A DNA stretch of 64,000 bases from Haemonchus contortus. Its lineage: Eukaryota; Nematoda; Chromadorea; Rhabditida; Trichostrongylidae. The position numbers were made by a program, and so were the translations under genes. The DNA lies in the NCBI GenBank assembly GCA_000469685.2, contig LS997565.1, positions 9,492,505 to 9,556,504 on the forward strand, given 5' to 3'. Below are positions 40,805 to 53,900 of the stretch, in pieces (position 1 is the stretch's first letter; each line of letters opens with the position of its first letter). Below the pieces are notes generated by a model. The model searched no databases. It was given only the letters and a program-made list of their open reading frames with translations, and had not been told where the DNA came from.

Positions 40805-40906
40805 AAACATCAAGTCAAAATATGTGGATCATCAGGATCTTGGGATAAAGCCAATTGTGCTTCTGATGGGCAGCGTGGCTGACTATGGATCATAAGGCCT
40901 GAGGAG

Positions 40907-41530
40907 CTAGAAGTAGATCTGATTTTTGACGGATCTCCTGAGTTTAGCAACATCTTGGACCTCAAGCCTAGCAGGAGTTATCCAACACACCACGTACTTC
41001 ATTATGCCTTCTTCAGCTGCACTCAAGAAATAGAAAGCTAAACAACTGTTGAAGTGGTTGGGGTGGCGAGGGTTGCAGTAAATTATGCCGCTTAGGTACT
41101 CTGCAAGATCGAACCGTTTCCTTTCAAAGGACTTTCTGTCGGAATTATCTAAGTGACACCCGACCCTTTTAGCTATACGAGAACCAAGTGAACAAGTGTC
41201 AAAGGGGCAGGCTAGAGATGCCAAAAGTTTGTAAATGAGAAAAAAATTCTTCCAAAATCGTCGGAGCTGTGAGGTGCGTGGCGCAACCTCAGCACATGAC
41301 CTGTATCTGAGTATTTCGAGAGTTTTCCACCGATTATCCAACTCTGGTAAGAAGAATGAACGTTTTTTTCTCTGAAATCGAATATCCTTGTGAGGTTCAT
41401 GTCTGCGATTCCAGGGTAATGGGCTGCCATACAAGATTACATCGGTTTTGGTCTTCGGTAAAGTGAAAGCCATCTGGACGCCGATAATGTTCGTCGCGTA
41501 AAGGTGAATCGGCGATTTGTGACTACGCAT
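40907..41530 (-). CDS. Hypothetical 207-codon ORF
   Basis: This is the longest uninterrupted ORF outside the repeat gene, from ATG at 41530 to TGA at 40907. A CGTTGGCAG acceptor-like site sits two bases before the ATG. The product is basic in its first half and has scattered cysteines in the second (VGCHLD, IIYCNPRHPNHFNSC). I recognise no family, signal peptide or transmembrane segment. In a 64-kb window one ORF of this length could arise by chance, so it may not be a gene. Confidence 0.25.
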   Translation of the reverse strand: MRSHKSPIHLYATNIIGVQMAFTLPKTKTDVILYGSPLPWNRRHEPHKDIRFQRKKRSFFLPELDNRWKTLEILRYRSCAEVAPRTSQLRRFWKNFFLIYKLLASLACPFDTCSLGSRIAKRVGCHLDNSDRKSFERKRFDLAEYLSGIIYCNPRHPNHFNSCLAFYFLSAAEEGIMKYVVCWITPARLEVQDVAKLRRSVKNQIYF

Positions 41531-41539
41531 GACTGCCAA

Positions 41540-44500
41540 CGGTGAGTGAAAATGAGAGCTGGGACGAAGGTCAAGTGACTAGTTTTGCTGCGAACTTGGG
41601 CTGTTCGGATGGCATTCATTTTAACAAAGCACTGCTAACGATTATGGCTCGGCTAAGGTCGGTCGCATCAAAGTGAGGCCGCCAGAGCCCCCCTAACTAC
41701 CATAATAAACAATGGCGCCGAGCGATACTGACAGCTGCAAATGGACGCCAGCCACATCATTGGGGTGGCCCAAATTGAAGAGAAAATTGGCATTTGGGGA
41801 GGTCTCCCTGTCTGTCAACGGGAACGTGAGAGGCAAATTTAGTCTCTTGATCCCTTTCCTTTCACACTTTGAGGCATTAAATTCACATGTACGAAAGGGC
41901 TCAAAGACAAAGTGTTGACAACCAGTTGGTCAGTCCTATTGGTGTGCGCCACGAGTTGAATGGCCGCTTTCCATCATGGAAGCATTTGAATGTACGTCTG
42001 AAACATGAAGTAGCAAGAACGAATGAGAAAAAACGAGTGGAAGGGGGTATTCAGAAAATTAGCAAGAGCTCGAAGAACAATGTGATAAAAGAAAAAGACA
42101 TGAAGGGAAAGGGAGTATCAAGCCACTCCGATGACCGGTCCGATAGGTTTTAGACCACGTGAAGCGCTAACTGCATGGGATTGAAGATATCCTCGGAGTA
42201 ATGGCAAGTTGAAGGCCTAAATTCGGTCTTTAGATGGGGCTCGATCACATATATGAGTTGCTTGACCAGCATACCTTCCCGTTACATGACCACTAATAAC
42301 AGTGATCTAAGTGTTACCGTATGCATACTGCAAAATCTGCTGCAAAATTGGAATAAATGAAACAAAATGAATCCTTAATAAGCGAAAAGGAGATCCAGGT
42401 TTATGTCAGGTTGGGTGGATACTTCCCCAGCGGAAACTATCATACTTCCGCCATTGTGAACGAGTTGACGTAAAACCAAAGATCGAAGGCCCAGGGGCTT
42501 GACCAGCTCAGCTTTTGAAGTGATAGGAATCCCATTCATAAACATCTGCACGAATGTTGCACTGCACGAAGGTTGCATTCTCGCTAACGCCTCACACCTG
42601 CTCAAGTTTCATTATTTGAGAAAAGCGCTCCTTATACTGGGATTACCCCTACTGGCCTCTGATTGGAGACCCTTAAGAACGTAATAACGCTTGGGAGACG
42701 AGAGATGCACATAAAATATACGAGCCAGGTAGGCACGAAGTAGAGCTTTAAAATGTGGGTGTTTACCTCTAAACGAACAAGTCGGAAATATTTTTCTACT
42801 AAATAAATGCAAACTCGAATAGAATGCGAAATTGAATCAGGCGAAAATGCGATTGTGTCGGTCGGAATGAACCTTAAGCCTACCTGAAGCCAATACGACG
42901 GATTGGGGAAATGGAAGAACGAGTTTTTATGGTCGTAACTAGTTTGTCAATAGTCGAAAAAGTTAGTCTTCATTGGATGTAATAGTCAACAAGGGGATCA
43001 TCCCACAATAGACTACCCAGTTTAGCAAAAAGACCTATAACGAAGCGAGAAGGGATCCGTAAGTTCGATCTTTCTTAAAGACTTCGGGGTCGATCAGAAG
43101 CCAGCGTAATACAGTCACCGACATCTACCATTGTAAATAGGGTGGTCCATAAGTCTCATACGGTCTAGCGTATAGCCAGTCAACGTGCAGGAGCATATAG
43201 GTTCCGGTTGAAACGTAATTTTAGGCTATTTCGAAAAGCATGTGTCCAAACTTGGGCTTTTTCTGAGCTCTACAAAAAATAATTCGAGGAAGAGCTTTTT
43301 GCGGAAGAGCCACTTAAAACCCAGCAAGACGAATTAAAGCGTAAAAAACAAAAGGAACGGGGAGATGAAGGAAAGGGCACTGGGTCAAACTGATACGACA
43401 AGACGATAGAGGCTTATGTAAACATGAAGGACCTATAACACGAAGGAGTAGGAAGAAAACGTCGAATACGACGAAGGGGAAAGTTAGCTGAAGTAATTTC
43501 GCAAGAGAAGCAATCGCAATGCGTTTTTTTGCGTTAACAACTGGTACAAGGTAAATAAGGATGTCATAGCTTTGACGTAGAGAAAATGGTCCTAAGTTTG
43601 TTCTGAGATGAGATTAGAACTACCAAGGTTTTACCCATAACTGTCAATCATGGAAAGGTACTATGTTGATGGAACACTACAAGTCAATGTCTGCGTAGTC
43701 TCAAAAGGAGTGCAGGTTGCGGGCCAAATTCCCGTCTCTGTAGGGAATCGAGCCCTTACTTCTGCGTGCAGCTCTGATGAACCAATATGCATAAAAGCCA
43801 CTCAGAAAGAGGGGAGATAAAGAGCACTGCTCCCGTGACGCATAAGTAAGGGTTCGAGCCCTGTCAAATGCCATAGTTTTGCTCACAAAATCCTATTCCT
43901 GGGAGACTCTCGAATTGCGGATTGTGGCACAACAGCTGACAAGTACGTCCTCCCTATTCAAAAACCTTTATTACACCATTCCAAGTAGAGTAAACCGTAG
44001 AGTGAAATATATCGCCCGTGAATTGCGTCCGTTGCAATTTGTTTCATCATAGGTCACTGTAGGAATCGGGTTCCGTGCTGAACTTCCGTTCCCGTGCAAT
44101 CGAGTGGCACCCCCAATGAGGGTCTATTTTCACTTTTTTTGTTGCATTTTCGATTCCCCTATGAAGAGTCCTTTTCTGCCATTAGCTACCAATAACGTCA
44201 TTGCACCATGGCCGTTTCTATCCTCTTCGTTTTTATAATCTCTTATGTTTGTGTTTTCATATATGCCTTTCCGAAAAGAAATAATTCAATCCAGTCACTT
44301 CATTCATCTGGGAACAAATCAAATGTTCCCGAAAACTTGACATCCACCCAGGCAATGCGGTTAAGCGCGTGTTGGCTCAATGAAATGGCGATTCAGTGGA
44401 TGAAATGAATGCTAGACGCGTCAATCAATAATCCTTGACCGCGTGATTTGGTGAGTTCATTTTATTGAACAAACTTAGGTTCTTTTCAAGATGTGTTCAA

Positions 44501-44914
44501 TGAGCATTCTGATTATTTATCAAAGCGATTCCTAATATAATACATTACCCAGGAATATACCGAATTATGGAACTCTATCACCGATATAAAAGGCTTTTCT
44601 TAGAAAACAATAATGTGAAAGGAACGTATGCAAAAAAGACTGAAATAGCATTTGGCAGCATGCTTACAAAATATATGCCTGGATTGGAAAAGGCACACCA
44701 TAAATTACTACAATAACTCATTATAAATCGATTTCTTTCGAGCGTGTCGAAATGAGGGCCTTCACCTGATGGTGAAGTAAAATGTAATGAGAAAAAAGCA
44801 TGAGGTAGTACTTGACGCAAATAGCAAATAATTCCTTCTTAGACCCTATTGTGCTTTTCACTGTTGTGGAGATCAAGTCACTGAGTAATTAACAATACAT
44901 ACAAACATAAAGGA
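41540..44914. other. Intergenic region left of the giant repeat gene
   Basis: No supported gene. At 43690-43930 there is a diverged inverted-repeat element related to the one at 40393-40763, sharing GGGAATCGAGCCCTTACTT and its opposite GTAAGGGTTCGAGCCCTG. At 43135-43165 AGGGTGGTCCATAAGTCTCA resembles a mariner terminus, but no partner end was found. The 3' UTR of the giant gene should lie just below 44915. Confidence 0.45.
43690..43930. repeat. Diverged member of the tRNA-like inverted-repeat family
   Basis: Two opposed B-box-like sequences about 110 bp apart, and a 3' part reading GATTGTGGCACAACAGCTGA against GGCGATATAACAGCAGTTAA in the 40.4-40.8 kb element. It is older and more degraded than that copy. 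Confidence 0.5.
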
Positions 44915-47900
44915 TTAATAGAATTTGCTGGGTTCATTTGTCCTACGTTTCGAAGATACAATCCTGGCAGCGGGACAAGGATTCGGGGCAGTGTATTTGA
45001 AATCGTCTTTTGTTTGAGAGATTCCGTCGAAAGGAGTGAGATCGAGCTGAAGATTATTCTCGGGTAGCGTTATCATAAACCGTTCGCCAATTCCGCCCTT
45101 ATAGGACTCCCTGAAACAGAAGCGTAAGGGAAGGCGGATCCCTGATCGCAGGCAAGCATTACCTGTTTATTGTGCTACCGTCGAGAGGATCAGTATTTCT
45201 ATCAATCTGGTCTTTCGGACGAGCAAGTGCGAACCTCTCACCAGTGCCTCCTTTATAGGACTCCCTGAAACAGGAGCGTAAGGGAAGGCGGATCCCTGAT
45301 TGCATGTGAGCATTACCTGTTTATTGTGCTACCGTCGAGAGGATCAGTATTTCTATCAATCTGGTCTTTCGGACGAGCAAGTGCGAACCTCTCACCAGTG
45401 CCTCCTTTATAGGACTCCCTGAAACAGGAGCGTAAGGGAAGGCGGATCCCTGATTGCATGCAAAAGCATTACCTGTTTATTGTGCTACCGTCGAGAGGAT
45501 CAGTATTTCTATCAATCTGGTCTTTCGGACGAGCAAGTGCGAACCTCTCACCAGTGCCTCCTTTGTAGGACTCCCTGAAACAGAAGCGTAAGGGAAGGCG
45601 GATCCCTGATCGCGGGCAAGCATTACCTGTTTACTGTGCTACCGTCGAGAGGATCAGTATTTCGATCAATCTGGTCTTTCGGACGAGCAAGTGCGAACCT
45701 CTCACCAGTGCCTCCTTTGTAGGACTCCCTGAAACAGAAGCGTAAGGGAAGGCGGATCTCTGATCGCGGGCAAGCATTACCTGTTTACTGTGCTACCGTC
45801 GAGAGGATCAGTATTTCTATCAATCTGGTCTTTCGGACGAGCAAGTGCGAACCTCTCACCAGTGCCTCCTTTGTAGGACTCCCTGAAACAGAAGCGTAAG
45901 GGAAGGCGGATCCCTGATTGCGTGCAAGCATTACCTGTTTATTGTGCTACCGTCGAGAGGATCAGTATTTCTATCAATCTGGTCTTTCGGACGAGCAAGT
46001 GCGAACCTCTCACCAGTGCCTCCTTTGTAGGACTCCCTGAAACAGAAGCGTGAGGGAAGGCGGATCTCTGATCGCGGGCAAGCATTACCTGTTTACTGTG
46101 CTACCGTCGAGAGGATCAGTATTTCTATCAATCTGGTCTTTCGGACGAGCAAGTGCGAACCTCTCACCAGTGCCTCCTTTGTAGGACTCCCTGAAACAGA
46201 AGCGTAAGGGAAGGCGGATCTCTGATCGCGGGCAAGCATTACCTGTTTACTGTGCTACCGTCGAGAGGATCAGTATTTCTATCAATCTGGTCTTTCGGAC
46301 GAGCAAGTGCGAACCTCTCACCAGTGCCTCCTTTGTAGGACTCCCTGAAACAGAAGCGTAAGGGAAGGCGGATCTCTGATCGCGGGCAAGCATTACCTGT
46401 TTACTGTGCTACCGTCGAGAGGATCAGTATTTCTATCAATCTGGTCTTTCGGACGAGCAAGTGCGAACCTCTCACCAGTGCCTCCTTTATAGGACTCCCT
46501 GAAACAGGAGCGTAAGGGAAGGCGGATCCCTGATCGCAGGTGAGCTTTACCTGTTTATTGTGCTACCGTCGAGAGGATCAGTATTTCTATCAATCTGGTC
46601 TTTCGGACGAGCAAGTGCGAACCTCTCACCAGTGCCTCCTTTGTAGGACTCCCTGAAACAGAAGCGTAAGGGAAGGCGGATCTCTGATCGCGGGCAAGCA
46701 TTACCTGTTTACTGTGCTACCGTCGAGAGGATCAGTATTTCTATCAATCTGGTCTTTCGGACGAGCAAGTGCGAACCTCTCACCAGTGCCTCCTTTATAG
46801 GACTCCCTGAAACAGGAGCGTAAGGGAAGGCGGATCCCTGATCGCAGGTGAGCTTTACCTGTTTATTGTGCTACCGTTGAGAGGATCAGTATTTCTATTA
46901 ATCTGGTCTTTCGGACGAGCAAGTGCGAACCTCTCAATAGTGCCTCCTTTATAGGACTCCCTGAAACAGGAGCGTAAGGGAAGGCGGATCCCTGATCGCA
47001 GGTGAGCTTTACCTGTTTATTGTGCTACCGTCGAGAGGATCAGTATTTCTATCAATCTGGTCTTTCGGACGAGCAAGTGCGAACCTCTCACCAGTGCCTC
47101 CTTTGTAGGACTCCCTGAAACAGAAGCGTAAGGGAAGGCGGATCTCTGATCGCGGGCAAGCATTACCTGTTTACTGTGCTGCCGTCGAGAGGATCAGTAT
47201 TTCTATCAATCTGGTCTTTCGGACGAGCAAGTGCGAACCTCTCACCAGTGCCTCCTTTATAGGACTCCCTGAAACAGAAGCGTAAGGGAAGGCGGATCTC
47301 TGATCGCGGGCAAGCATTACCTGTTTACTGTGCTACCGTCGAGAGGATCAGTATTTCTATCAATCTGGTCTTTCGGACGAGCAAGTGCGAACCTCTCACC
47401 AGTGCCTCCTTTGTAGGACTCCCTGAAACAGAAGCGTAAGGGAAGGCGGATCTCTGATCGCGGGCAAGCATTACCTGTTTACTGTGCTACCGTCGAGAGG
47501 ATCAGTATTTCTATCAATCTGGTCTTTCGGACGAGCAAGTGCGAACCTCTCACCAGTGCCTCCTTTGTAGGACTCCCTGAAACAGAAGCGTAAGGGAAGG
47601 CGGATCTCTGATCGCGGGCAAGCATTACCTGTTTACTGTGCTACCGTCGAGAGGATCAGTATTTCTATCAATCTGGTCTTTCGGACGAGCAAGTGCGAAC
47701 CTCTCACCAGTGCCTCCTTTGTAGGACTCCCTGAAACAGAAGCGTAAGGGAAGGCGGATCCCTGATCGCATGCAAGCATTACCTGTTTATTGTGCTACCG
47801 TCGAGAGGATCAGTATTTCTATCAATCTGGTCTTTCGGACGAGCAAGTGCGAACCTCTCACCAGTGCCTCCTTTGTAGGACTCCCTGAAACAGAAGCGTA

Positions 47901-50900
47901 AGGGAAGGCGGATCCCTGATCGCATGCAAGCACTACCTGTTTACTGTGCTACCGTCGAGAGGATTAGTATTTCTATTTATTTAGTCTTTCAGACTTCGGT
48001 GTGAGGTTTTTACTTCGCAGTGAGTGAAAGCATTCCATCATTCTCTATTTCTGGATCAGTCTCGCAGCAACAGTGGTCAAACCTCCACTTCCAATCTTAT
48101 AGTTAATTTCCACTATTTCATTCTTTTGGTTTCACCTTTTTTATACTTGAATATGAGTAATTTCCAAAAAAGTAATGAGTGAGCGAAATTGTATCATTTC
48201 AAGCATGGCGCCGACTGTCAGTGTTTGGTTTGCTTCACATTGCTCAAGACGTCAACTCTAGCATTTAGTATCGTTGGTTTCAGCGATGGAAAAGAATCGG
48301 TAGAACAGGAAGGGCACTGTAACATAATAAGCTTCGGCGTCGTCAATGCCCAAGGGGTCCCGCACTCGAGCAGTGAACTAGTTAGCAGCAGCAAATTGTT
48401 TACTCGATTTCCGACGACTTTGGCTCTTCAATTAGCATCAGTTCCCAGTCTGTTACTTGTAGTGTTTGGGCTGACAATGAGCTTAACCTAAATTTTATGT
48501 GAGAGTTTCTTGTGTCTAGAGCACTAGACAGGTATCAATGAATCCTTTAAACTACCCCAATGACAAGGTAGCCTGCAAATATCAATATTGGCAGTGCTTT
48601 CGAACATTATCGCAGCAGAACTCTCACAGTAAGCTACCACAGACTTCTCATGAAAGCAATCGTCGCCATACTCGAAAACAAATAACACATCTCATCCGTC
48701 GCCTGCCGGATGGGTTAGCAAAGCAAATAATCTCCAGCTATATTGAAAAAGCCTTCCCTGCCCTGGATCAGGAAAACACTTTGGAGTCAAGTAACATATG
48801 CGCGTCAGGGTGAACTATCACTTACCTGCTGACGGTACTTCCGTCAAGCGGCTCGTTATCCCTGTCAATCTGGTCCTTAGGGCGAGTCATCAAGAATCGT
48901 TCACCGATTCCGCCTTTATAGGTTTCCCTGAAACAGTCACGATTCAGAAGAAGGATAAAAAGGATGAGGTTCCAGTACCTGCTCGTTGTGCTACCATCAA
49001 GAGGATCGGTATTTCTATCAATTTGATCTTTCGGACGAGTCATAGAAAATCGTTCACCCAGTCCACCTTTGTAAGATTCCCTACAAAGTCGATCGTTGAA
49101 GAAAGAATTATAGCAGATCGATATTCACACCACCTACCTGTTGATGGTAATTCCATCTAGTGGCTCGGTATTCCTATCGATTTGATCTTTCGGACGAGTC
49201 ATGGAGAACCGTTCACCCATTCCACCTTTGTACGATTCCCTACATGCATTCATCCAGAGTAAGATGGAACATGGGCGCAAGATTGTGAACTGTCACTTAC
49301 CTGCTGACGGTACTTCCGTCAAGCGGCTCGTTATCCCTGTCAATCTGGTCCTTAGGGCGAGTCATCAAGAATCGTTCACCGATTCCGCCTTTATAGGTTT
49401 CCCTGAAACAGTCACGATTCAGAAGAAGGATAAAAAGGATGAGGTTCCAGTACCTGCTCGTTGTGCTACCATCAAGAGGATCGGTATTTCTATCAATTTG
49501 ATCTTTCGGACGAGTCATAGAAAACCGTTCACCCAGTCCACCTTTGTAAGATTCCCTACAAAGTCGATCGTTGAAGAAAGAATTATAGCAGATCGATATT
49601 CACACCACCTACCTGTTGATGGTAATTCCATCTAGTGGCTCGGTATTCCTATCGATTTGATCTTTCGGACGAGTCATGGAGAACCGTTCACCCATTCCAC
49701 CTTTGTACGATTCCCTACATGCGTTCATCCAGAGTAAGATGGAACATGGGCGCAAGATTGTGAACTGTCACTTACCTGCTGACGGTACTTCCGTCAAGCG
49801 GCTCGTTATCCCTGTCAATCTGGTCCTTAGGGCGAGTCATCAAGAATCGTTCACCGATTCCGCCTTTATAGGTTTCCCTGAAACAGTCACGATTCAGAAG
49901 AAGGATAAAAAGGATGAGGTTCCAGTACCTGCTCGTTGTGCTACCATCAAGAGGATCGGTATTTCTATCAATTTGATCTTTCGGACGAGTCATAGAAAAT
50001 CGTTCACCCAGTCCACCTTTATAAGATTCCCTACAAAGTCGATCGTTGAAGAAAGAATTATCGCAGATCGATATTCACACCACCTACCTGTTGATGGTAA
50101 TTCCATCTAGTGGCTCGGTATTCCTATCGATTTGATCTTTCGGACGAGTCATGGAGAACCGTTCACCCATTCCACCTTTGTACGATTCCCTACATGTGTT
50201 CATCCAGAGTAAGATGGAACATGGGCGCAAGATTGTGAACTGTCACTTACCTGCTGACGGTACTTCCGTCAAGCGGCTCGTTATCCCTGTCAATCTGGTC
50301 TTTAGGGCGAGTCATCAAGAATCGTTCACCGATTCCGCCTTTATAGGTTTCCCTGAAACAGTCACGATTCAGAAGAAGGATAAAAAAGATGAGGTTCCAG
50401 TACCTGCTCGTTGTGCTACCATCAAGAGGATCGGTATTTCTATCAATTTGATCTTTCGGACGAGTCATAGAAAACCGTTCACCCAGTCCACCTTTATAAG
50501 ATTCCCTACAAAGTCGATCGTTGAAGAAAGAACTATAGCAGATCGATAGTCCACCACCTACCTGTTGATGGTAATTCCATCTAGTGGCTCGGTATTCCTA
50601 TCGATTTGATCTTTCGGACGAGTCATGGAGAACCGTTCACCCATTCCACCTTTGTACGATTCCCTACATGTGTTCATCCAGAGTAAGATGGAACATGGGC
50701 GCAAGATTGTGAACTGTCACTTACCTGCTGACGGTACTTCCGTCAAGCGGCTCGTTATCCCTGTCAATCTGGTCCTTAGGGCGAGTCATCAAGAATCGTT
50801 CACCGATTCCGCCTTTATAGGTTTCCCTGAAACAGTCACGATTCAGAAGAAGGATAAAAAAGATGAGGTTCCAGTACCTGCTCGTTGTGCTACCATCAAG

Positions 50901-53900
50901 AGGATCGGTATTTCTATCAATTTGATCTTTCGGACGAGTCATAGAAAATCGTTCACCCAGTCCACCTTTATAAGATTCCCTACAAAGTCGATCGTTGAAG
51001 AAAGAATTATCGCAGATCGATATTCACACCACCTACCTGTTGATGGTAATTCCATCTAGTGGCTCGGTATTCCTATCGATTTGATCTTTCGGACGAGTCA
51101 TGGAGAACCGTTCACCCATTCCACCTTTGTACGATTCCCTACATGCGTTCATCCAGAGTAAGATGGAACATGGGCGCAAGATTGTGAACTGTCACTTACC
51201 TGCTGACGGTACTTCCGTCAAGCGGCTCGTTATCCCTGTCAATCTGGTCCTTAGGGCGAGTCATCAAGAATCGTTCACCGATTCCGCCTTTATAGGTTTC
51301 CCTGAAACAGTCACGATTCAGAAGAAGGATAAAAAGGATGAGGTTCCAGTACCTGCTCGTTGTGCTACCATCAAGAGGATCGGTATTTCTATCAATTTGA
51401 TCTTTCGGACGAGTCATAGAAAATCGTTCACCCAGTCCACCTTTATAAGATTCCCTACAAAGTCGATCGTTGAAGAAAGAATTATCGCAGATCGATATTC
51501 ACACCACCTACCTGTTGATGGTAATTCCATCTAGTGGCTCGGTATTCCTATCGATTTGATCTTTCGGACGAGTCATGGAGAACCGTTCACCCATTCCACC
51601 TTTGTACGATTCCCTACATGCGTTCATCCAGAGTAAGATGGAACATGGGCGCAAGATTGTGAACTGTCACTTACCTGCTGACGGTACTTCCGTCAAGCGG
51701 CTCGTTATCCCTGTCAATCTGGTCCTTAGGGCGAGTCATCAAGAATCGTTCACCGATTCCGCCTTTATAGGTTTCCCTGAAACAGTCACGATTCAGAAGA
51801 AGGATAAAAAAGATGAGGTTCCAGTACCTGCTCGTTGTGCTACCATCAAGAGGATCGGTATTTCTATCAATTTGATCTTTCGGACGAGTCATAGAAAATC
51901 GTTCACCCAGTCCACCTTTATAAGATTCCCTACAAAGTCGATCGTTGAAGAAAGAATTATCGCAGATCGATATTCACACCACCTACCTGTTGATGGTAAT
52001 TCCATCTAGTGGCTCGGTATTCCTATCGATTTGATCTTTCGGACGAGTCATGGAGAACCGTTCACCCATTCCACCTTTGTACGATTCCCTACATGCGTTC
52101 ATCCAGAGTAAGATGGAACATGGGCGCAAGATTGTGAACTGTCACTTACCTGCTGACGGTACTTCCGTCAAGCGGCTCGTTATCCCTGTCAATCTGGTCC
52201 TTAGGGCGAGTCATCAAGAATCGTTCACCGATTCCGCCTTTATAGGTTTCCCTGAAACAGTCACGATTCAGAAGAAGGATAAAAAGGATGAGGTTCCAGT
52301 ACCTGCTCGTTGTGCTACCATCAAGAGGATCGGTATTTCTATCAATTTGATCTTTCGGACGAGTCATAGAAAATCGTTCACCCAGTCCACCTTTATAAGA
52401 TTCCCTACAAAGTCGATCGTTGAAGAAAGAATTATAGCAGATCGATATTCCACCACCTACCTGTTGATGGTAATTCCATCAAGAGGATCGGTATTCCTAT
52501 CAATTTGATCTTTCGGACGAGTCATGGAGAACCGTTCACCCATTCCACCTTTGTACGATTCCCTACATGCGTTCATCCAGAGTAAGATGGAACATGGGCG
52601 CAAGATTGTGAACTGTCACTTACCTGCTGACGGTACTTCCGTCAAGCGGCTCGTTATCCCTGTCAATCTGGTCCTTTAGGGCGAGTCATCAAGAATCGTT
52701 CACCGATTCCGCCTTTATAGGTTTCCCTGAAACAGTCACGATTCAGAAGAAGGATAAAAAAGATGAGGTTCCAGTACCTGCTCGTTGTGCTACCATCAAG
52801 AGGATCGGTATTTCTATCAATTTGATCTTTCGGACGAGTCATAGAAAACCGTTCACCCAGTCCACCTTTATAAGATTCCCTACAAAGTCGATCGTTGAAG
52901 AAAGAACTATAGCAGATCGATAGTCCACCACCTACCTGTTGATGGTAATTCCATCGAGTGGCTCGGTATTCCTATCGATTTGATCTTTCGGACGAGTCAT
53001 GGAGAACCGTTCACCCATTCCACCTTTGTACGATTCCCTACATGTGTTCATCCAGAGTAAGATGGAACATGGGCGCAAGATTGTGAACTGTCACTTACCT
53101 GCTGACGGTACTTCCGTCAAGCGGCTCGTTATCCCTGTCAATCTGGTCCTTAGGGCGAGTCATCAAGAATCGTTCACCGATTCCGCCTTTATAGGTTTCC
53201 CTGAAACAGTCACGATTCAGAAGAAGGATAAAAAAGATGAGGTTCCAGTACCTGCTCGTTGTGCTACCATCAAGAGGATCGGTATTTCTATCAATTTGAT
53301 CTTTCGGACGAGTCATAGAAAACCGTTCACCCAGTCCACCTTTATAAGATTCCCTACAAAGTCGATCGTTGAAGAAAGAACTATAGCAGATCGATATTCA
53401 CACCACCTACCTGTTGATGGTAATTCCATCTAGTGGCTCGGTATTCCTATCGATTTGATCTTTCGGACGAGTCATGGAGGACCGTTCACCCATTCCACCT
53501 TTGTACGATTCCCTACATGTGTTCATCCAGAGTAAGATGGAACATGGGCGCAAGATTGTGAACTGTCACTTACCTGCTGACGGTACTTCCGTCAAGCGGC
53601 TCGTTATCCCTGTCAATCTGGTCCTTAGGGCGAGTCATCAAGAATCGTTCACCGATTCCGCCTTTATAGGTTTCCCTGAAACAGTCACGATTCAGAAGAA
53701 GGATAAAAAAGATGAGGTTCCAGTACCTGCTCGTTGTGCTACCATCAAGAGGATCGGTATTTCTATCAATTTGATCTTTCGGACGAGTCATAGAAAATCG
53801 TTCACCCAGTCCACCTTTATAAGATTCCCTACAAAGTCGATCGTTGAAGAAAGAATTATCGCAGATCGATATTCACACCACCTACCTGTTGATGGTAATT

